From: Kaistella solincola
GTDB taxonomy: Bacteria > Bacteroidota > Bacteroidia > Flavobacteriales > Weeksellaceae
Direction: 5' to 3'
Assembly: GCF_000812875.1 (NCBI RefSeq)
Contig: NZ_JSYK01000003.1
Location: 62,001-126,000 of the forward strand
DNA: 64,000 nt
Below, piece by piece: positions 1 through 7,953 of the stretch (its first letter is position 1; each line of letters starts with the position of its first letter). The translations under genes were made by a program, and so were the position numbers. The notes under the pieces were generated by a model. It saw only the letters and a program-made list of their open reading frames with translations. It was not told the origin of the DNA and made no database searches.

Positions 1-2875
1 CGATATCTGCTTTTTCTTCACTGGTAATTGTTCCGTCTAAAAGGTAAGTTTCCAGCGTTTTTTCAACATCATTTTCAGCATTTATTTTTGCTAAAACTTC
101 GTGCGTGAAAATTCCGGTGCGTACTTTTTCGATTCTGTTCTGGTAGTTTTTGGACGGCGTTGCAATTTTTATCGCATTTGGATTTTTCTCCTCGTTATTC
201 CGGAAACTGATCGGCTGCGTGGTAAACTGCTCTTTTTGTGCCGTTTTATGCTTGCGTAAACCGTTTTCAGAAACTGGGTAAAAATCAAAAGATGTCAGTT
301 CTTCCAACATTTCATTTCTCGGAATTTCATCTTTTAAGAAATCAAAAATTTCGAGGTAATTGGAGTTTTTTCCACCTTTTTCTACATAAAGAAAAAGCTG
401 CTCTGCAGCGCGCGTGGTCGCTACATATTGCAGACAGAAATCATCAATTTTTTGCTGATACGAATTTTTGGCGTTAAAAGCGGAGATTTCTTCATCGTAA
501 ATTACAAGTTCATCCGAAAATAATTTTACGTTTACCGACGACAGTTTTTCTTCGGCGTTGGTATCAAACCAATAGCTGCTTTTTTTGCTCGGCGCTTTGT
601 TGCGCATCGGCAGCAAAACCACCGGAAATTCCAAACCTTTCGATTTGTGAATGGTCATAATTTGTACGGCATCCACATTTTCTGACGCCTGAATTGTGGT
701 TTTTTGCGCTTCTTCGTCCCAGAATTTTAAAAATTCTTTCAGTGTAGAACCAGCGTTTTGCGAATAAGCGTACAGCATTTCGAGGTAATTGAAAAGAAAA
801 TCGGTTTCCTTGCCTTCCACCGAAAATTCCTTTAAAAAGTGTTCGATGAAATTATAGAGATTAAGCTGCAATAATCCATCAGCGCTTAGGTTGAGGTTGA
901 GTTTTTCCGAGATAAACTGCTCGATTTTTTCTTTTTTGCCCAAAGCCAAAATTTCGCTCATTTCGTGCGTAAAATCTTCGATTTTAATTCTGCCCAAAAC
1001 ATTGAGGTAGTATAACATTTTTACGGCAAACTGCAGGTTTTTCGGGTTTTCGTGCCAGCGCAGAAATTCCGTTAAAGCTAGCAATGTTACCGAAAGATTT
1101 AAGGTTAAACCTGACTCAGAAATGGTTTTGATGAAAACTTCTTCTCCATTGTAAGTCACTTTCAGATTTCCCAAATGTTGCGAATAGCTGAAAATATCGA
1201 AGTTTCCGCGGCACAGAATCGTGATATCTGAAAACCGAAAACCTTGATCCAAACACATTTGAATGTCGTTTTTCATTAATTCCGAAACGGCTTCATAATC
1301 TGTGGCTTTGTTACCGGTATTTTCCAACATATTAATGCGCACGCGACCTTCCACGGAAGATTTTGCGATTTGCTGTGAACCCGGACCGAAAATTTTCTGA
1401 TGCTCCGGCTCCGTAAACTGCGACATATACAGGTAAAGCTGATTGTTGAAATCTACGATATTTTTCGCGCTGCGGTAATTGTATTCCAGGTTTTCAACTT
1501 TTGCTGAAGCCGCGGAATTGTCGGAATTATTAATGATATCCAGCATCAGCTGAGAATCGCCGCCACGAAAACGGTAAATACTCTGTTTCGGATCGCCCAC
1601 CAGCGTAAAACTCATATTTTCCTGAGAATTTGCGTGGTCGCGCAGCGGAATCAAATTTTGCCATTGCAGGAAGGAAGTGTCCTGAAATTCATCGAAGAAA
1701 TAATGGCTGAATTTCGTCCCGATTTTTTCATAAATAAATGCCGTAGGTTCTTCACGAAGATTTTCGTGAATCATAATATTGAACTTGGAAAGTAAAACCA
1801 AATCATTTTCAAGCTCTATTTCCGCGAGTTTATCCTGAATATCTTTGTTTACTTTCAACGGCAAAAGTGCTTCTAAAATTTTGGTTTTTTTCTCGATTTC
1901 AACGTAATTGGCGATAATTTTTTGCCGCTCAAAGAGCAAAAAATCCAGAATTTCTAAAATCTCAGACTGTTTTGCTTTTCCCTTTGCGGAAGCACCTTTC
2001 CTGATTCTTTCAATGCAGTTTTCCTCTTCCTGAAGGGTTGTGTAAAGCTTTTGTTTGTTGCTTAATGTTTTAAAAAAGAAGCCGCCAATACCGTTTGCAC
2101 CTCCGGCGAAATCAGCAATCTCGATGTTTTTTTCTTCGAGCAAATTGAGCACATTTTTCGCAATTTCTAAAGATTCTTGCCGCAATTCGCGGATATTTTC
2201 CCGAAGTTTCTTTTTGGATTTTTCATACAAATCCCAATCAAAATCTTTGTTTTGTTTCAGCTGAAAATAATGTTTGTCTTGCACATATTCTTTCGCCGAT
2301 TTATAAAGCGTTTGGTTCAAGTTCAAACGGTCATTGTTATCGAGCGAATAATTAACAAAATCCATAAAGGCGTGCGAAATATTATTTTCCTGGCCGATGT
2401 CTTCTAACATTTTATCGACTGCTTCAATTAGAAAAGGTTCGGCATTAATTTCTAAAGCGAAATTTTGAGCGAGACCCAATTCCTGAGAAAAACTGCGCAC
2501 GAGTTTCGCGTTGAATTTATCGATGGTTCCAATGTTTAAAGTAGAGTAGTGGTGTAGCACATAATCCAACATTTTTCTGGAACGCAGGTGAAGATCGTCC
2601 AACGAGATTTTAAAACCATCTTTTTCGAGCTTTAACTGGATATTTTTTAAATCATCATTAGCAAGATAATTTTCCGCCGAGAAATCTTTTAACCAACTGA
2701 TGATGCGGTGCTTCATTTCATTCGCGGCTTTGTTGGTAAAGGTAAGCGCGAGAATATTTTGGATTTTATCAGCTTGAGCGGGATGTTTTAGACAAATGGC
2801 GAGAAGGTTCTGCACCAGCGCGTAGGTTTTTCCGGAGCCGGCAGAAGCGTAAATAACTTTATAATCGGGATTCAT
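1..2875 (-). CDS. UvrD/RecB-like ATP-dependent helicase, C-terminus cut by window edge
   Basis: This is a superfamily 1A DNA helicase of the RecB/AddA kind, expected to unwind duplex ends during recombinational repair in the cytoplasm. Reading leftwards from an ATG at 2875, the helicase motifs appear in order: Walker A ASAGSGKT (residues 10-17), DEFQDTS (motif II, near residue 395), GDPKQSIYRFRGG (motif III), EYNYRS (motif IV), MTIHKSKGLEFPVV (motif V) and YVATTRA (motif VI). 958 codons are visible and the frame is open at the left edge, so any C-terminal PD-(D/E)XK nuclease domain, which relatives of this kind often carry, cannot be judged. The gene is transcribed divergently from rpsU. The helicase call is firm; the exact partner (AddB-like or stand-alone) is unknown. 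Confidence 0.9.
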   Translation of the reverse strand, partial: MNPDYKVIYASAGSGKTYALVQNLLAICLKHPAQADKIQNILALTFTNKAANEMKHRIISWLKDFSAENYLANDDLKNIQLKLEKDGFKISLDDLHLRSRKMLDYVLHHYSTLNIGTIDKFNAKLVRSFSQELGLAQNFALEINAEPFLIEAVDKMLEDIGQENNISHAFMDFVNYSLDNNDRLNLNQTLYKSAKEYVQDKHYFQLKQNKDFDWDLYEKSKKKLRENIRELRQESLEIAKNVLNLLEEKNIEIADFAGGANGIGGFFFKTLSNKQKLYTTLQEEENCIERIRKGASAKGKAKQSEILEILDFLLFERQKIIANYVEIEKKTKILEALLPLKVNKDIQDKLAEIELENDLVLLSKFNIMIHENLREEPTAFIYEKIGTKFSHYFFDEFQDTSFLQWQNLIPLRDHANSQENMSFTLVGDPKQSIYRFRGGDSQLMLDIINNSDNSAASAKVENLEYNYRSAKNIVDFNNQLYLYMSQFTEPEHQKIFGPGSQQIAKSSVEGRVRINMLENTGNKATDYEAVSELMKNDIQMCLDQGFRFSDITILCRGNFDIFSYSQHLGNLKVTYNGEEVFIKTISESGLTLNLSVTLLALTEFLRWHENPKNLQFAVKMLYYLNVLGRIKIEDFTHEMSEILALGKKEKIEQFISEKLNLNLSADGLLQLNLYNFIEHFLKEFSVEGKETDFLFNYLEMLYAYSQNAGSTLKEFLKFWDEEAQKTTIQASENVDAVQIMTIHKSKGLEFPVVLLPMRNKAPSKKSSYWFDTNAEEKLSSVNVKLFSDELVIYDEEISAFNAKNSYQQKIDDFCLQYVATTRAAEQLFLYVEKGGKNSNYLEIFDFLKDEIPRNEMLEELTSFDFYPVSENGLRKHKTAQKEQFTTQPISFRNNEEKNPNAIKIATPSKNYQNRIEKVRTGIFTHEVLAKINAENDVEKTLETYLLDGTITSEEKADI

Positions 2876-2913
2876 TTAATTCTAGGAATAGATTTTAAAA
2901 ATACTAAAATAAT

Positions 2914-2943
2914 TTGTCAATTCAATAAAAAATCATACTTTTG
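2914..2943 (+). promoter_or_regulatory. rpsU promoter (TTG / TAnnTTTG)
   Basis: TTG at 2914-2916 and TACTTTTG at 2936-2943 are separated by 19 nt. This matches the Bacteroidota housekeeping consensus of TTG near -33 and TAnnTTTG near -7. Confidence 0.8.
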
Positions 2944-2966
2944 CAATCCAAAATGAGATGTAAACT

Positions 2967-3164
2967 ATGTTAATAATCCCGGTAAAAGATGGTGAATCCA
3001 TCGACAGAGCGTTAAAAAAATACAAAAGAAAATTCGACAAAACAGGAACTATCAGAGCTCTTAGAAGTCGTCAACAATTCAACAAACCTTCTGTTGTAAA
3101 CAGACAGGCGAAATTGAAAGCTGCCCACAAGCAGAGAAATATTAGCCGCGACGAGCAGGCATAA
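2967..3164 (+). CDS. rpsU: 30S ribosomal protein S21
   Basis: This 65-residue protein is S21, a late-assembling small-subunit protein that sits near the anti-Shine-Dalgarno end of 16S rRNA. The start MLIIPVKDGESIDRALK and the basic region KRKFDKTGTIRALRSR are typical of the Bacteroidota form, and the length is normal. A strong promoter lies 24 nt upstream and a strong terminator hairpin follows, so it is probably a monocistronic unit ahead of xerC. Confidence 0.97.
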   Translation: MLIIPVKDGESIDRALKKYKRKFDKTGTIRALRSRQQFNKPSVVNRQAKLKAAHKQRNISRDEQA

Positions 3165-3189
3165 TTAAATTTTCTTTCTGAAAATATTC

Positions 3190-3230
3190 AAATCACTTTT
3201 CAAATACATATATTTGAGGAGTGATTTTTT
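3190..3230 (+). terminator. Intrinsic terminator of rpsU
   Basis: A long hairpin pairs AAATCACT and TCAAATA with TATTTGA and AGTGATTT around a CATA loop and ends in a T run. The 3' arm contains TATATTTG at 3209-3216, which also fits a -7 box, so the same bases might serve as an xerC promoter. Confidence 0.8.
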
Positions 3231-3245
3231 ATTGCTTACAGGGGT

Positions 3246-4142
3246 ATGATTGAGCGATTTTTGGACTTTATTGCAGTGGAACGGCGCTACTCGCCACATA
3301 CCATAACCAGCTACCGTAAAGATCTTTCAGACTTTACGGACTTTCTCCTGAAAACCGAAGCGCATCAGGAAACCACGAAAGTGGACAAAAAAATCATCCG
3401 CAATTTTATGTCGGAATTAAGTTCCACAGGAATTGCAAAACGCAGCATTAACCGGAAGCTTTCGACGCTTCGGAGCTATTATTTATTTCTTTTGAAAGTG
3501 GGTGAAATTGAAATTTCGCCGCTGGAAAGCATCCAATCATTAAAATTTTACGCTGAAAAGCAAATCCCCTTTTCGGAAGATGAAATGCGCACATTGGAAA
3601 CTTTGGAAAAAGCACCAAAAGACGGCGATTTTTTGAAAGAACTCATCATCGAAACACTTTACCAAACCGGTATGCGGCGCGCAGAACTTACATCATTGCT
3701 TCTAAATGATGTTGATTTCAGCAAAAACGAAATTAAGGTCATTGGAAAGGGGAATAAATCGCGCATCATTCCGGTATCGGAAAAACTCTTAGCAAATTTT
3801 AAGAAATATTTAACCATCAGGAAACCGTTGACGGAGAGCGAGATGTATTTTTTCGTGGGTAAAAAGGGTAAAAAACTAAATGACAAGTTTGTCTATTCTG
3901 CGGTTAATTCCTACCTTAGTCAGGTGTCTGTAAAAGCGAAAAAAAGCCCCCACATCCTGCGACATAGTTTTGCAACACATGTTTTGGATAACGGCGCGGA
4001 GATTTCGAAAGTGAAAAAACTCATGGGACACTCGTCATTGGCTTCCACGCAGGTGTACACCAATGCGAATATCGAACAATTAAAAAAAGTGTTTAACAGT
4101 GCCCATCCGCGGGCGAAAAAAAATCTAGATTATGAAAATTAA
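3246..4142 (+). CDS. xerC: Tyrosine recombinase XerC/XerD type
   Basis: This 298-residue integrase-family recombinase is the size of XerC/XerD and probably acts at the chromosomal dif site to resolve dimers. The N-terminal SAM-like core-binding domain spans about residues 1-85. The catalytic domain shows TGMRRAEL (Arg near 144), GKGNKSRIIP (Lys), HILRHSFATH (His-x2-Arg near 235-238), LMGHSSL (His) and the nucleophile in QVYTNAN (Tyr near 270), so the full R-K-H-R-H-Y set is present. It lies in a core-gene setting with no sign of a mobile element and overlaps hpf by 11 nt, indicating translational coupling. XerC versus XerD cannot be decided from sequence alone. Confidence 0.93.
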   Translation: MIERFLDFIAVERRYSPHTITSYRKDLSDFTDFLLKTEAHQETTKVDKKIIRNFMSELSSTGIAKRSINRKLSTLRSYYLFLLKVGEIEISPLESIQSLKFYAEKQIPFSEDEMRTLETLEKAPKDGDFLKELIIETLYQTGMRRAELTSLLLNDVDFSKNEIKVIGKGNKSRIIPVSEKLLANFKKYLTIRKPLTESEMYFFVGKKGKKLNDKFVYSAVNSYLSQVSVKAKKSPHILRHSFATHVLDNGAEISKVKKLMGHSSLASTQVYTNANIEQLKKVFNSAHPRAKKNLDYEN

Positions 4143-4422
4143 CGTTCAGTCAATCGGTTTGACTCCACATGCACCATTAGAAGAATATTTAGACAAAAAA
4201 CTCAATAAGTTAGAAACTTTTTACGACAAAATCCACGGCTGCACGGTTTTTCTAAAAGTGGAAAATACGGGCGAAAAGGCCAATAAAACGGCAGAGATTA
4301 AACTGGAGGTTCCGGGCGATGATATCATGGTAAAGAAAACTACAACCACATTTGAAGAGAGTATAGACCTGTGTGCTGAAGCTGCTAAAAAGCTGCTAAT
4401 CAAGAAAAAAGAATTGGCTTAA
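4132..4422 (+). CDS. hpf: Ribosome hibernation promoting factor, short form
   Basis: This 96-residue protein belongs to the HPF/RaiA family, which binds the 30S A and P sites in stationary phase and helps form inactive 100S dimers. The start MKINVQSIGLTPHAPLEEYL and the central AEIKLEVPGDDIMVKK stretch are characteristic. The length fits the short form without the C-terminal dimerisation domain of long HPF. Its ATG lies inside the 3' end of xerC (11-nt overlap), so the two are co-translated. No hairpin terminator is visible before the tRNA promoter. Confidence 0.93.
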   Translation: MKINVQSIGLTPHAPLEEYLDKKLNKLETFYDKIHGCTVFLKVENTGEKANKTAEIKLEVPGDDIMVKKTTTTFEESIDLCAEAAKKLLIKKKELA

Positions 4423-4452
4423 AAAAAATTGTAAAAAAATATTAAATAATAT

Positions 4453-4484
4453 TTGTAGATTTAAAAAAAACTCCCTTATATTTG
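4453..4484 (+). promoter_or_regulatory. Promoter of tRNA cluster
   Basis: TTG at 4453-4455 and TATATTTG at 4477-4484 (spacing 21) lie 39 nt before tRNA-Thr. Confidence 0.75.
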
Positions 4485-4523
4485 CACTCGCAAAAAGAGA
4501 TAAGAAGTTCTTTAAAAATCTTT

Positions 4524-4597
4524 GCCTCCGTAGCTCAGCTGGCTAGAGCAGCTGATTTGTAATCAGCAGGTCGTGGGTTCGAGTCCCTCTGGAGGCT
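4524..4597 (+). tRNA. tRNA-Thr (anticodon TGT)
   Basis: The sequence folds as a cloverleaf: acceptor GCCTCCG pairs with TGGAGGC, the anticodon stem GCTGA/TCAGC holds loop TTTGTAA with anticodon TGT, and the T arm contains GGTTCGAGTCC. It is the first gene of a four-tRNA cluster between hpf and tuf. CCA is not encoded. Confidence 0.96.
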
Positions 4598-4614
4598 CTG
4601 TTTTATAAAATATT

Positions 4615-4697
4615 GGGGAGATTCCAGAGTGGCCAAATGGATCAGACTGTAACTCTGCTGTCTTACGACTTCGTAGGTTCGAATCCTACTCTCCCCA
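4615..4697 (+). tRNA. tRNA-Tyr (anticodon GTA)
   Basis: Acceptor GGGGAGA pairs with TCTCCCC, the anticodon loop CTGTAAC gives GTA, and a long variable arm between the anticodon and T stems makes it a class II tRNA as expected for tyrosine. It lies 17 nt after tRNA-Thr and is presumably cotranscribed with it. Confidence 0.96.
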
Positions 4698-4713
4698 CGT
4701 TTTATAAAATACC

Positions 4714-4743
4714 TTGCAAATCTTAAAATTTATTTTAAATTTG
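4714..4743 (+). promoter_or_regulatory. Internal promoter before tRNA-Gly
   Basis: TTG at 4714-4716 and TAAATTTG at 4736-4743 are 19 nt apart, giving tRNA-Gly its own start within the cluster. Confidence 0.7.
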
Positions 4744-4777
4744 CGCACCGTTTACCAACGTTTTTGGAAACAAAAAT

Positions 4778-4850
4778 GCGGAAGTAGCTCAGTTGGTAGA
4801 GCGTCAGCCTTCCAAGCTGAATGTCGCGAGTTCGACCCTCGTCTTCCGCT
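4778..4850 (+). tRNA. tRNA-Gly (anticodon TCC)
   Basis: Acceptor GCGGAAG pairs with CTTCCGC, and the stem TCAGC/GCTGA holds loop CTTCCAA with anticodon TCC. A terminator-like hairpin begins 2 nt downstream. Confidence 0.96.
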
Positions 4851-4852
4851 CT

Positions 4853-4889
4853 AAATCACAACCAGTACAGCGGCTTGTGATTTTTTTTT
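4853..4889 (+). terminator. Terminator inside the tRNA cluster
   Basis: AAATCACAA pairs with TTGTGATTT across a 13-nt loop and is followed by a run of T. It sits between tRNA-Gly and tRNA-Thr(GGT). Confidence 0.75.
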
Positions 4890-4897
4890 AAAATTTC

Positions 4898-4969
4898 GCC
4901 GACTTAGCTCAGGGGTAGAGCGTTTCCTTGGTAAGGAAGAGGTCGTGAGTTCAAATCTCATAGTTGGCT
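4898..4969 (+). tRNA. tRNA-Thr (anticodon GGT)
   Basis: Acceptor GCCGACT pairs with AGTTGGC through a G-T pair, and the anticodon loop TTGGTAA gives GGT. No good -7 box lies between the preceding terminator and this gene, so it may depend on read-through. Confidence 0.95.
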
Positions 4970-4970
4970 C

Positions 4971-5005
4971 TAAAAAAAATCTCTCTGTTTAGGGGGATTT
5001 TTTTT
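4971..5005 (+). terminator. Terminator after the tRNA cluster
   Basis: An A run and ATCTCTC pair with GGGGGAT and a T run (partly G-T pairs) around a short loop. Confidence 0.7.
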
Positions 5006-5127
5006 ATTTTCAATAATGAAAAATTCGACAAAATTTTCGAGGTTAAAATGGCAAATTTTTCCTTTTTAAAAGAAATTGAAGTTTTTATAAAAATTCGCCG
5101 AGATTTTCAGAAATAAATATTTTTCTG

Positions 5128-5242
5128 TAAATTTGCAGTCCGGTATTTTAGCTAATATCTAACGCAGTGTAAATCAATATCTTTGGTGGTGGCTTTTTTT
5201 TATCGAAAAAAGTTTTCAATATTTAAAAAATCACTATATTTG
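5128..5242 (+). promoter_or_regulatory. Two tandem tuf promoters
   Basis: TAAATTTG at 5128-5135 and TATATTTG at 5235-5242 both match the -7 consensus. The proximal box lies 43 nt before the tuf ATG, and the distal one would give a leader of about 145 nt. I saw no clear TTG at -33 for either. Confidence 0.6.
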
Positions 5243-5285
5243 CGCACTGAAAAAAGGAATAATTAATTAATAAATAATTTATATC

Positions 5286-6473
5286 ATGGCAAAGGAAACG
5301 TTTAATCGTAACAAACCACACTTGAACATTGGTACCATCGGTCACGTAGACCATGGTAAAACTACACTTACTGCTGCAATCAGCAAGGTGTTATCTGACA
5401 AAGGATTCGGAACTGCAAGAGATTTCTCTTCTATTGATTCTGCTCCGGAAGAAAAAGAAAGAGGTATTACTATCAATACTTCACACATTGAATATGAAAC
5501 TGCGAACAGACACTACGCTCACGTAGATTGCCCTGGTCACGCGGATTATGTAAAAAACATGGTAACTGGTGCTGCGCAGATGGACGGTGCTATCCTTGTA
5601 GTAGCTGCTACTGACGGACCAATGCCACAAACAAGAGAGCATATCTTACTTTGTCGTCAGGTAAACGTACCTAACGTATTGGTATTTATGAATAAAGTTG
5701 ACATGGTTGACGATGCTGAGTTGTTAGAACTTGTAGAAATGGAAGTAAGAGACCTTCTTTCTTCTTATGACTATGATGGTGATAACACTCCAGTAATCCA
5801 AGGTTCTGCTTTAGGTGGTCTTAACGGTGAGCCAAAATGGGTAGAAAAAATCGAAGAATTGATGGAAGCTGTTGATACTTGGATTGAACTTCCTACAAGA
5901 GATGTTGACAAAACTTTCTTGATGCCAATCGAAGACGTATTCTCTATTACAGGTCGTGGTACTGTTGCTACTGGTAGAATTGAAGCAGGTGTAATTAACA
6001 CTGGTGATCCTGTAGACATCGTAGGTATGGGTGATGAAAAACTTACTTCTACCATTACAGGTGTTGAAATGTTCAGAAAAATCCTTGACAGAGGAGAAGC
6101 TGGTGATAACGTAGGTCTATTGTTGAGAGGTATTGAAAAAACCGACATCAAGAGAGGTATGGTTATCGCTAAAAAAGACTCTGTAAAACCACACAAAAAA
6201 TTCAAAGCTGAGGTTTATATCTTGTCTAAAGAAGAAGGTGGTCGTCACACTCCATTCCACAACAAATACCGTCCACAGTTCTATGTAAGAACTACAGACG
6301 TTACAGGTGAGATCTTCTTGCCAGAAGGTGTAGAAATGGTAATGCCAGGAGATAACATTTCTATCACTGTAGAATTGTTACAGCCAATCGCTCTTAACGT
6401 AGGTCTTAGATTTGCGATCAGAGAAGGTGGTAGAACAGTTGGTGCAGGTCAGGTAACTGAAATCTTAGATTAA
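5286..6473 (+). CDS. tuf: Elongation factor Tu
   Basis: EF-Tu is the GTPase that delivers aminoacyl-tRNA to the ribosomal A site. The 395-residue product has GHVDHGKT (P-loop, residues 19-26), DCPGH (switch II/G3) and NKVD (G4), followed by the two beta-barrel domains, and the length is normal. Codon choice is strongly restricted (GGT, GTA, AGA, TCT), unlike the metabolic genes further along, which fits very high expression. It is followed by a strong terminator and then tRNA-Trp. Confidence 0.99.
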   Translation: MAKETFNRNKPHLNIGTIGHVDHGKTTLTAAISKVLSDKGFGTARDFSSIDSAPEEKERGITINTSHIEYETANRHYAHVDCPGHADYVKNMVTGAAQMDGAILVVAATDGPMPQTREHILLCRQVNVPNVLVFMNKVDMVDDAELLELVEMEVRDLLSSYDYDGDNTPVIQGSALGGLNGEPKWVEKIEELMEAVDTWIELPTRDVDKTFLMPIEDVFSITGRGTVATGRIEAGVINTGDPVDIVGMGDEKLTSTITGVEMFRKILDRGEAGDNVGLLLRGIEKTDIKRGMVIAKKDSVKPHKKFKAEVYILSKEEGGRHTPFHNKYRPQFYVRTTDVTGEIFLPEGVEMVMPGDNISITVELLQPIALNVGLRFAIREGGRTVGAGQVTEILD

Positions 6474-6489
6474 TTTCTAATTAAATATT

Positions 6490-6523
6490 AAAGTTCCGTA
6501 GGGATTCTTACGGAACTTTTTTT
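6490..6523 (+). terminator. Intrinsic terminator of tuf
   Basis: AAGTTCCGTA pairs with TACGGAACTT around a short loop and is followed by Ts. Confidence 0.85.
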
Positions 6524-6528
6524 AATCT

Positions 6529-6599
6529 ACGGGCATCGTCCAATGGTAGGATACCGGTCTCCAAAACCGTTGATCAGGGTTCGAGTCCTTGTGCCCGTG
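6529..6599 (+). tRNA. tRNA-Trp (anticodon CCA)
   Basis: Acceptor ACGGGCA pairs with TGCCCGT, loop CTCCAAA gives anticodon CCA, and the T arm contains GGTTCGAGTCC. It starts 5 nt after the tuf terminator and ends 13 nt before secE, so it is probably processed from a tuf read-through or a shared secE-nusG transcript. Confidence 0.96.
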
Positions 6600-6612
6600 C
6601 AAATAAAAGATA

Positions 6613-6816
6613 ATGAGTTTAGTAGATTTTATTAAAGGTTCTTATACCGAATTTAAAGACAAAGTTGAATGGCCAAAATGGCCAGAGTTGCAGTCGTCTA
6701 CGATTGTAGTTACCATTGCTACCATTATTTTAGCGCTTTTTACTTTTGGTGTAGATTCATTGTTCAGTAAATCTATTGCGAATACCATCTCGCTCTTTAT
6801 CAATCTGTTCAATTAA
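6613..6816 (+). CDS. secE: Preprotein translocase subunit SecE
   Basis: This small inner-membrane subunit clamps the SecY channel. The 67-residue product is the short single-span form. An amphipathic N-terminal segment with the conserved motif EWPKWPELQSSTIVV precedes one hydrophobic span (about residues 30-50). It forms the usual unit with nusG, whose ATG follows after 15 nt. Confidence 0.95.
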   Translation: MSLVDFIKGSYTEFKDKVEWPKWPELQSSTIVVTIATIILALFTFGVDSLFSKSIANTISLFINLFN

Positions 6817-6831
6817 AATTATTTTCCCAAA

Positions 6832-7374
6832 ATGAGTGACTTGAAGTGGTACGTACTGAAATCCATCAGCGGACAGGAAAATAAGGTGAAAGCCTATATT
6901 GAGAACGAAATGAAACACCACGGTTTCGAAGATTACGTTACTCAGGTGGTCATTCCTATGGAAAAAGTGATCCAGATAAGAAATGGTAAAAAAGTACCGA
7001 AAGAAAAACCATACTACCCAGGTTATTTGATGGTTGAGGCCAATTTAGTTGGTGAAATCCCACACATCATTAAAAATATTCCAGGTGTAATTTCATTTTT
7101 AAGTTCTACTAAAGGCGGCGATCCTGTGCCGATGCGTAAATCTGAGGTGAACAGAATGTTGGGTAGAATGGATGAATTGTCTGAATTCGCCATGGAAACA
7201 GCAATTCCGTTCGTGGTTGGTGAAAACGTAAAAGTAATCGACGGACCATTCAATGGTTTCAACGGAACAGTAGAAAAACTACACGAAGAGAAAAAGAAAA
7301 TCGAAGTATCCGTAATGATCTTCGGCAGAAAAACACCGATGGAACTCAGCTTTATGCAGGTAGAAAAAGTTTAA
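6832..7374 (+). CDS. nusG: Transcription termination/antitermination protein NusG
   Basis: NusG binds the RNA polymerase clamp and links transcription to Rho or the ribosome. The 180-residue protein begins with KWYVLKSISGQENKVK (NGN domain), contains KPYYPGYLMVEA, and ends with a KOW domain (FVVGENVKVIDGPFNGFNGTV). Length and domain order are standard, and secE-nusG-rplK order is conserved. Confidence 0.97.
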   Translation: MSDLKWYVLKSISGQENKVKAYIENEMKHHGFEDYVTQVVIPMEKVIQIRNGKKVPKEKPYYPGYLMVEANLVGEIPHIIKNIPGVISFLSSTKGGDPVPMRKSEVNRMLGRMDELSEFAMETAIPFVVGENVKVIDGPFNGFNGTVEKLHEEKKKIEVSVMIFGRKTPMELSFMQVEKV

Positions 7375-7396
7375 CAGCTTTTTTCAAATAATAAAT

Positions 7397-7430
7397 TAAA
7401 AGTCAACTTTCCCGAGTTGACTTTTTCTTT
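7397..7430 (+). terminator. Intrinsic terminator of nusG
   Basis: AAAAGTCAACT pairs with AGTTGACTTTT around loop TTCCCG and is followed by Ts. Confidence 0.85.
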
Positions 7431-7474
7431 TTTAATTATCAATGGTAATTTATTGAAGTTAATTTTTAAACTCC

Positions 7475-7700
7475 AAAATTCCTTGCTTTAAAGGCAAATT
7501 TTCTCATTTTCCTTTTTTCAAAAAAAACACCGTTTTAGCACCGAAAAAATTCCTTTCGATATTGTAAAAAATTTCCTGCTTTAACGGCAAATTTTTCTGT
7601 TTTAAATTTTCAGAAAAAAACATCCTTTTAGCACCGAAAATTTCCCACCATGAAAATCATTTGAAAAAAATTCCTTGCTTTAACGGCAAATTTTTCTCTT
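7475..7700. repeat. Tandem array of ~90-bp AT-rich units (about 2.5 copies)
   Basis: Most of the 520-nt gap between nusG and rplK is filled by two and a half related units starting near 7475, 7566 and 7663. Each begins with an A-run, TTCC(T)TGCTTTAA, then a GGCAAATTTT(T)C core. The first two continue with an A-rich stretch, TTTTAGCACCGAAAA and TTCC. The core is the same palindromic element found between many other genes in this window. No open reading frame is supported here. Confidence 0.65.
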
Positions 7701-7828
7701 TAAGCCCACGACGCGTTATTACGACACAACTATAATTTTTACCTGTTTATTTTAACTATAAACTGATCACTTTCCCCTGTCAACTTTCCACTGAGTAAAA
7801 TTCTTTCTAAAAATCAAGACCTTACCAC

Positions 7829-7858
7829 TTGTGTAATTAAAATTTATTCTTAATTTTG
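7829..7858 (+). promoter_or_regulatory. rplK operon promoter
   Basis: TTG at 7829-7831 and TAATTTTG at 7851-7858 are separated by 19 nt, an excellent match to the Bacteroidota consensus. It would give a leader of about 90 nt. Confidence 0.8.
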
Positions 7859-7864
7859 CAGTCC

Positions 7865-7953
7865 GAAATGTAGAGTAGTGATATGAGAACCTGCTCTGCA
7901 GATTTATAAATGCTTCCACATTCATAAATTACTTAATTTTTTAAAAAGAAAAA
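7865..7953 (+). promoter_or_regulatory. Structured leader of rplK-rplA operon, possible L1-responsive site
   Basis: Two consecutive hairpins are visible. AGAGTAG (7872-7878) pairs with CTGCTCT (7891-7897) around TGATATGAGAAC. ATTTATAAATG (7902-7912) pairs with CATTCATAAAT (7919-7929) with one mismatch. In other bacteria this operon is repressed by L1 binding its own leader. Whether the first hairpin mimics the 23S L1 site is only a suggestion. Confidence 0.4.

Noticed and set aside
238-2407. Several short plus-strand frames at the left end
   Set aside because: They are antisense to the RecB-like helicase, whose helicase motifs are all readable on the minus strand.
3246-4142. Tyrosine recombinase as a sign of a phage or integrative element
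   Set aside because: It has XerC/D length, sits in a conserved core-gene setting, is coupled to hpf, and no att sites or cargo genes are visible.
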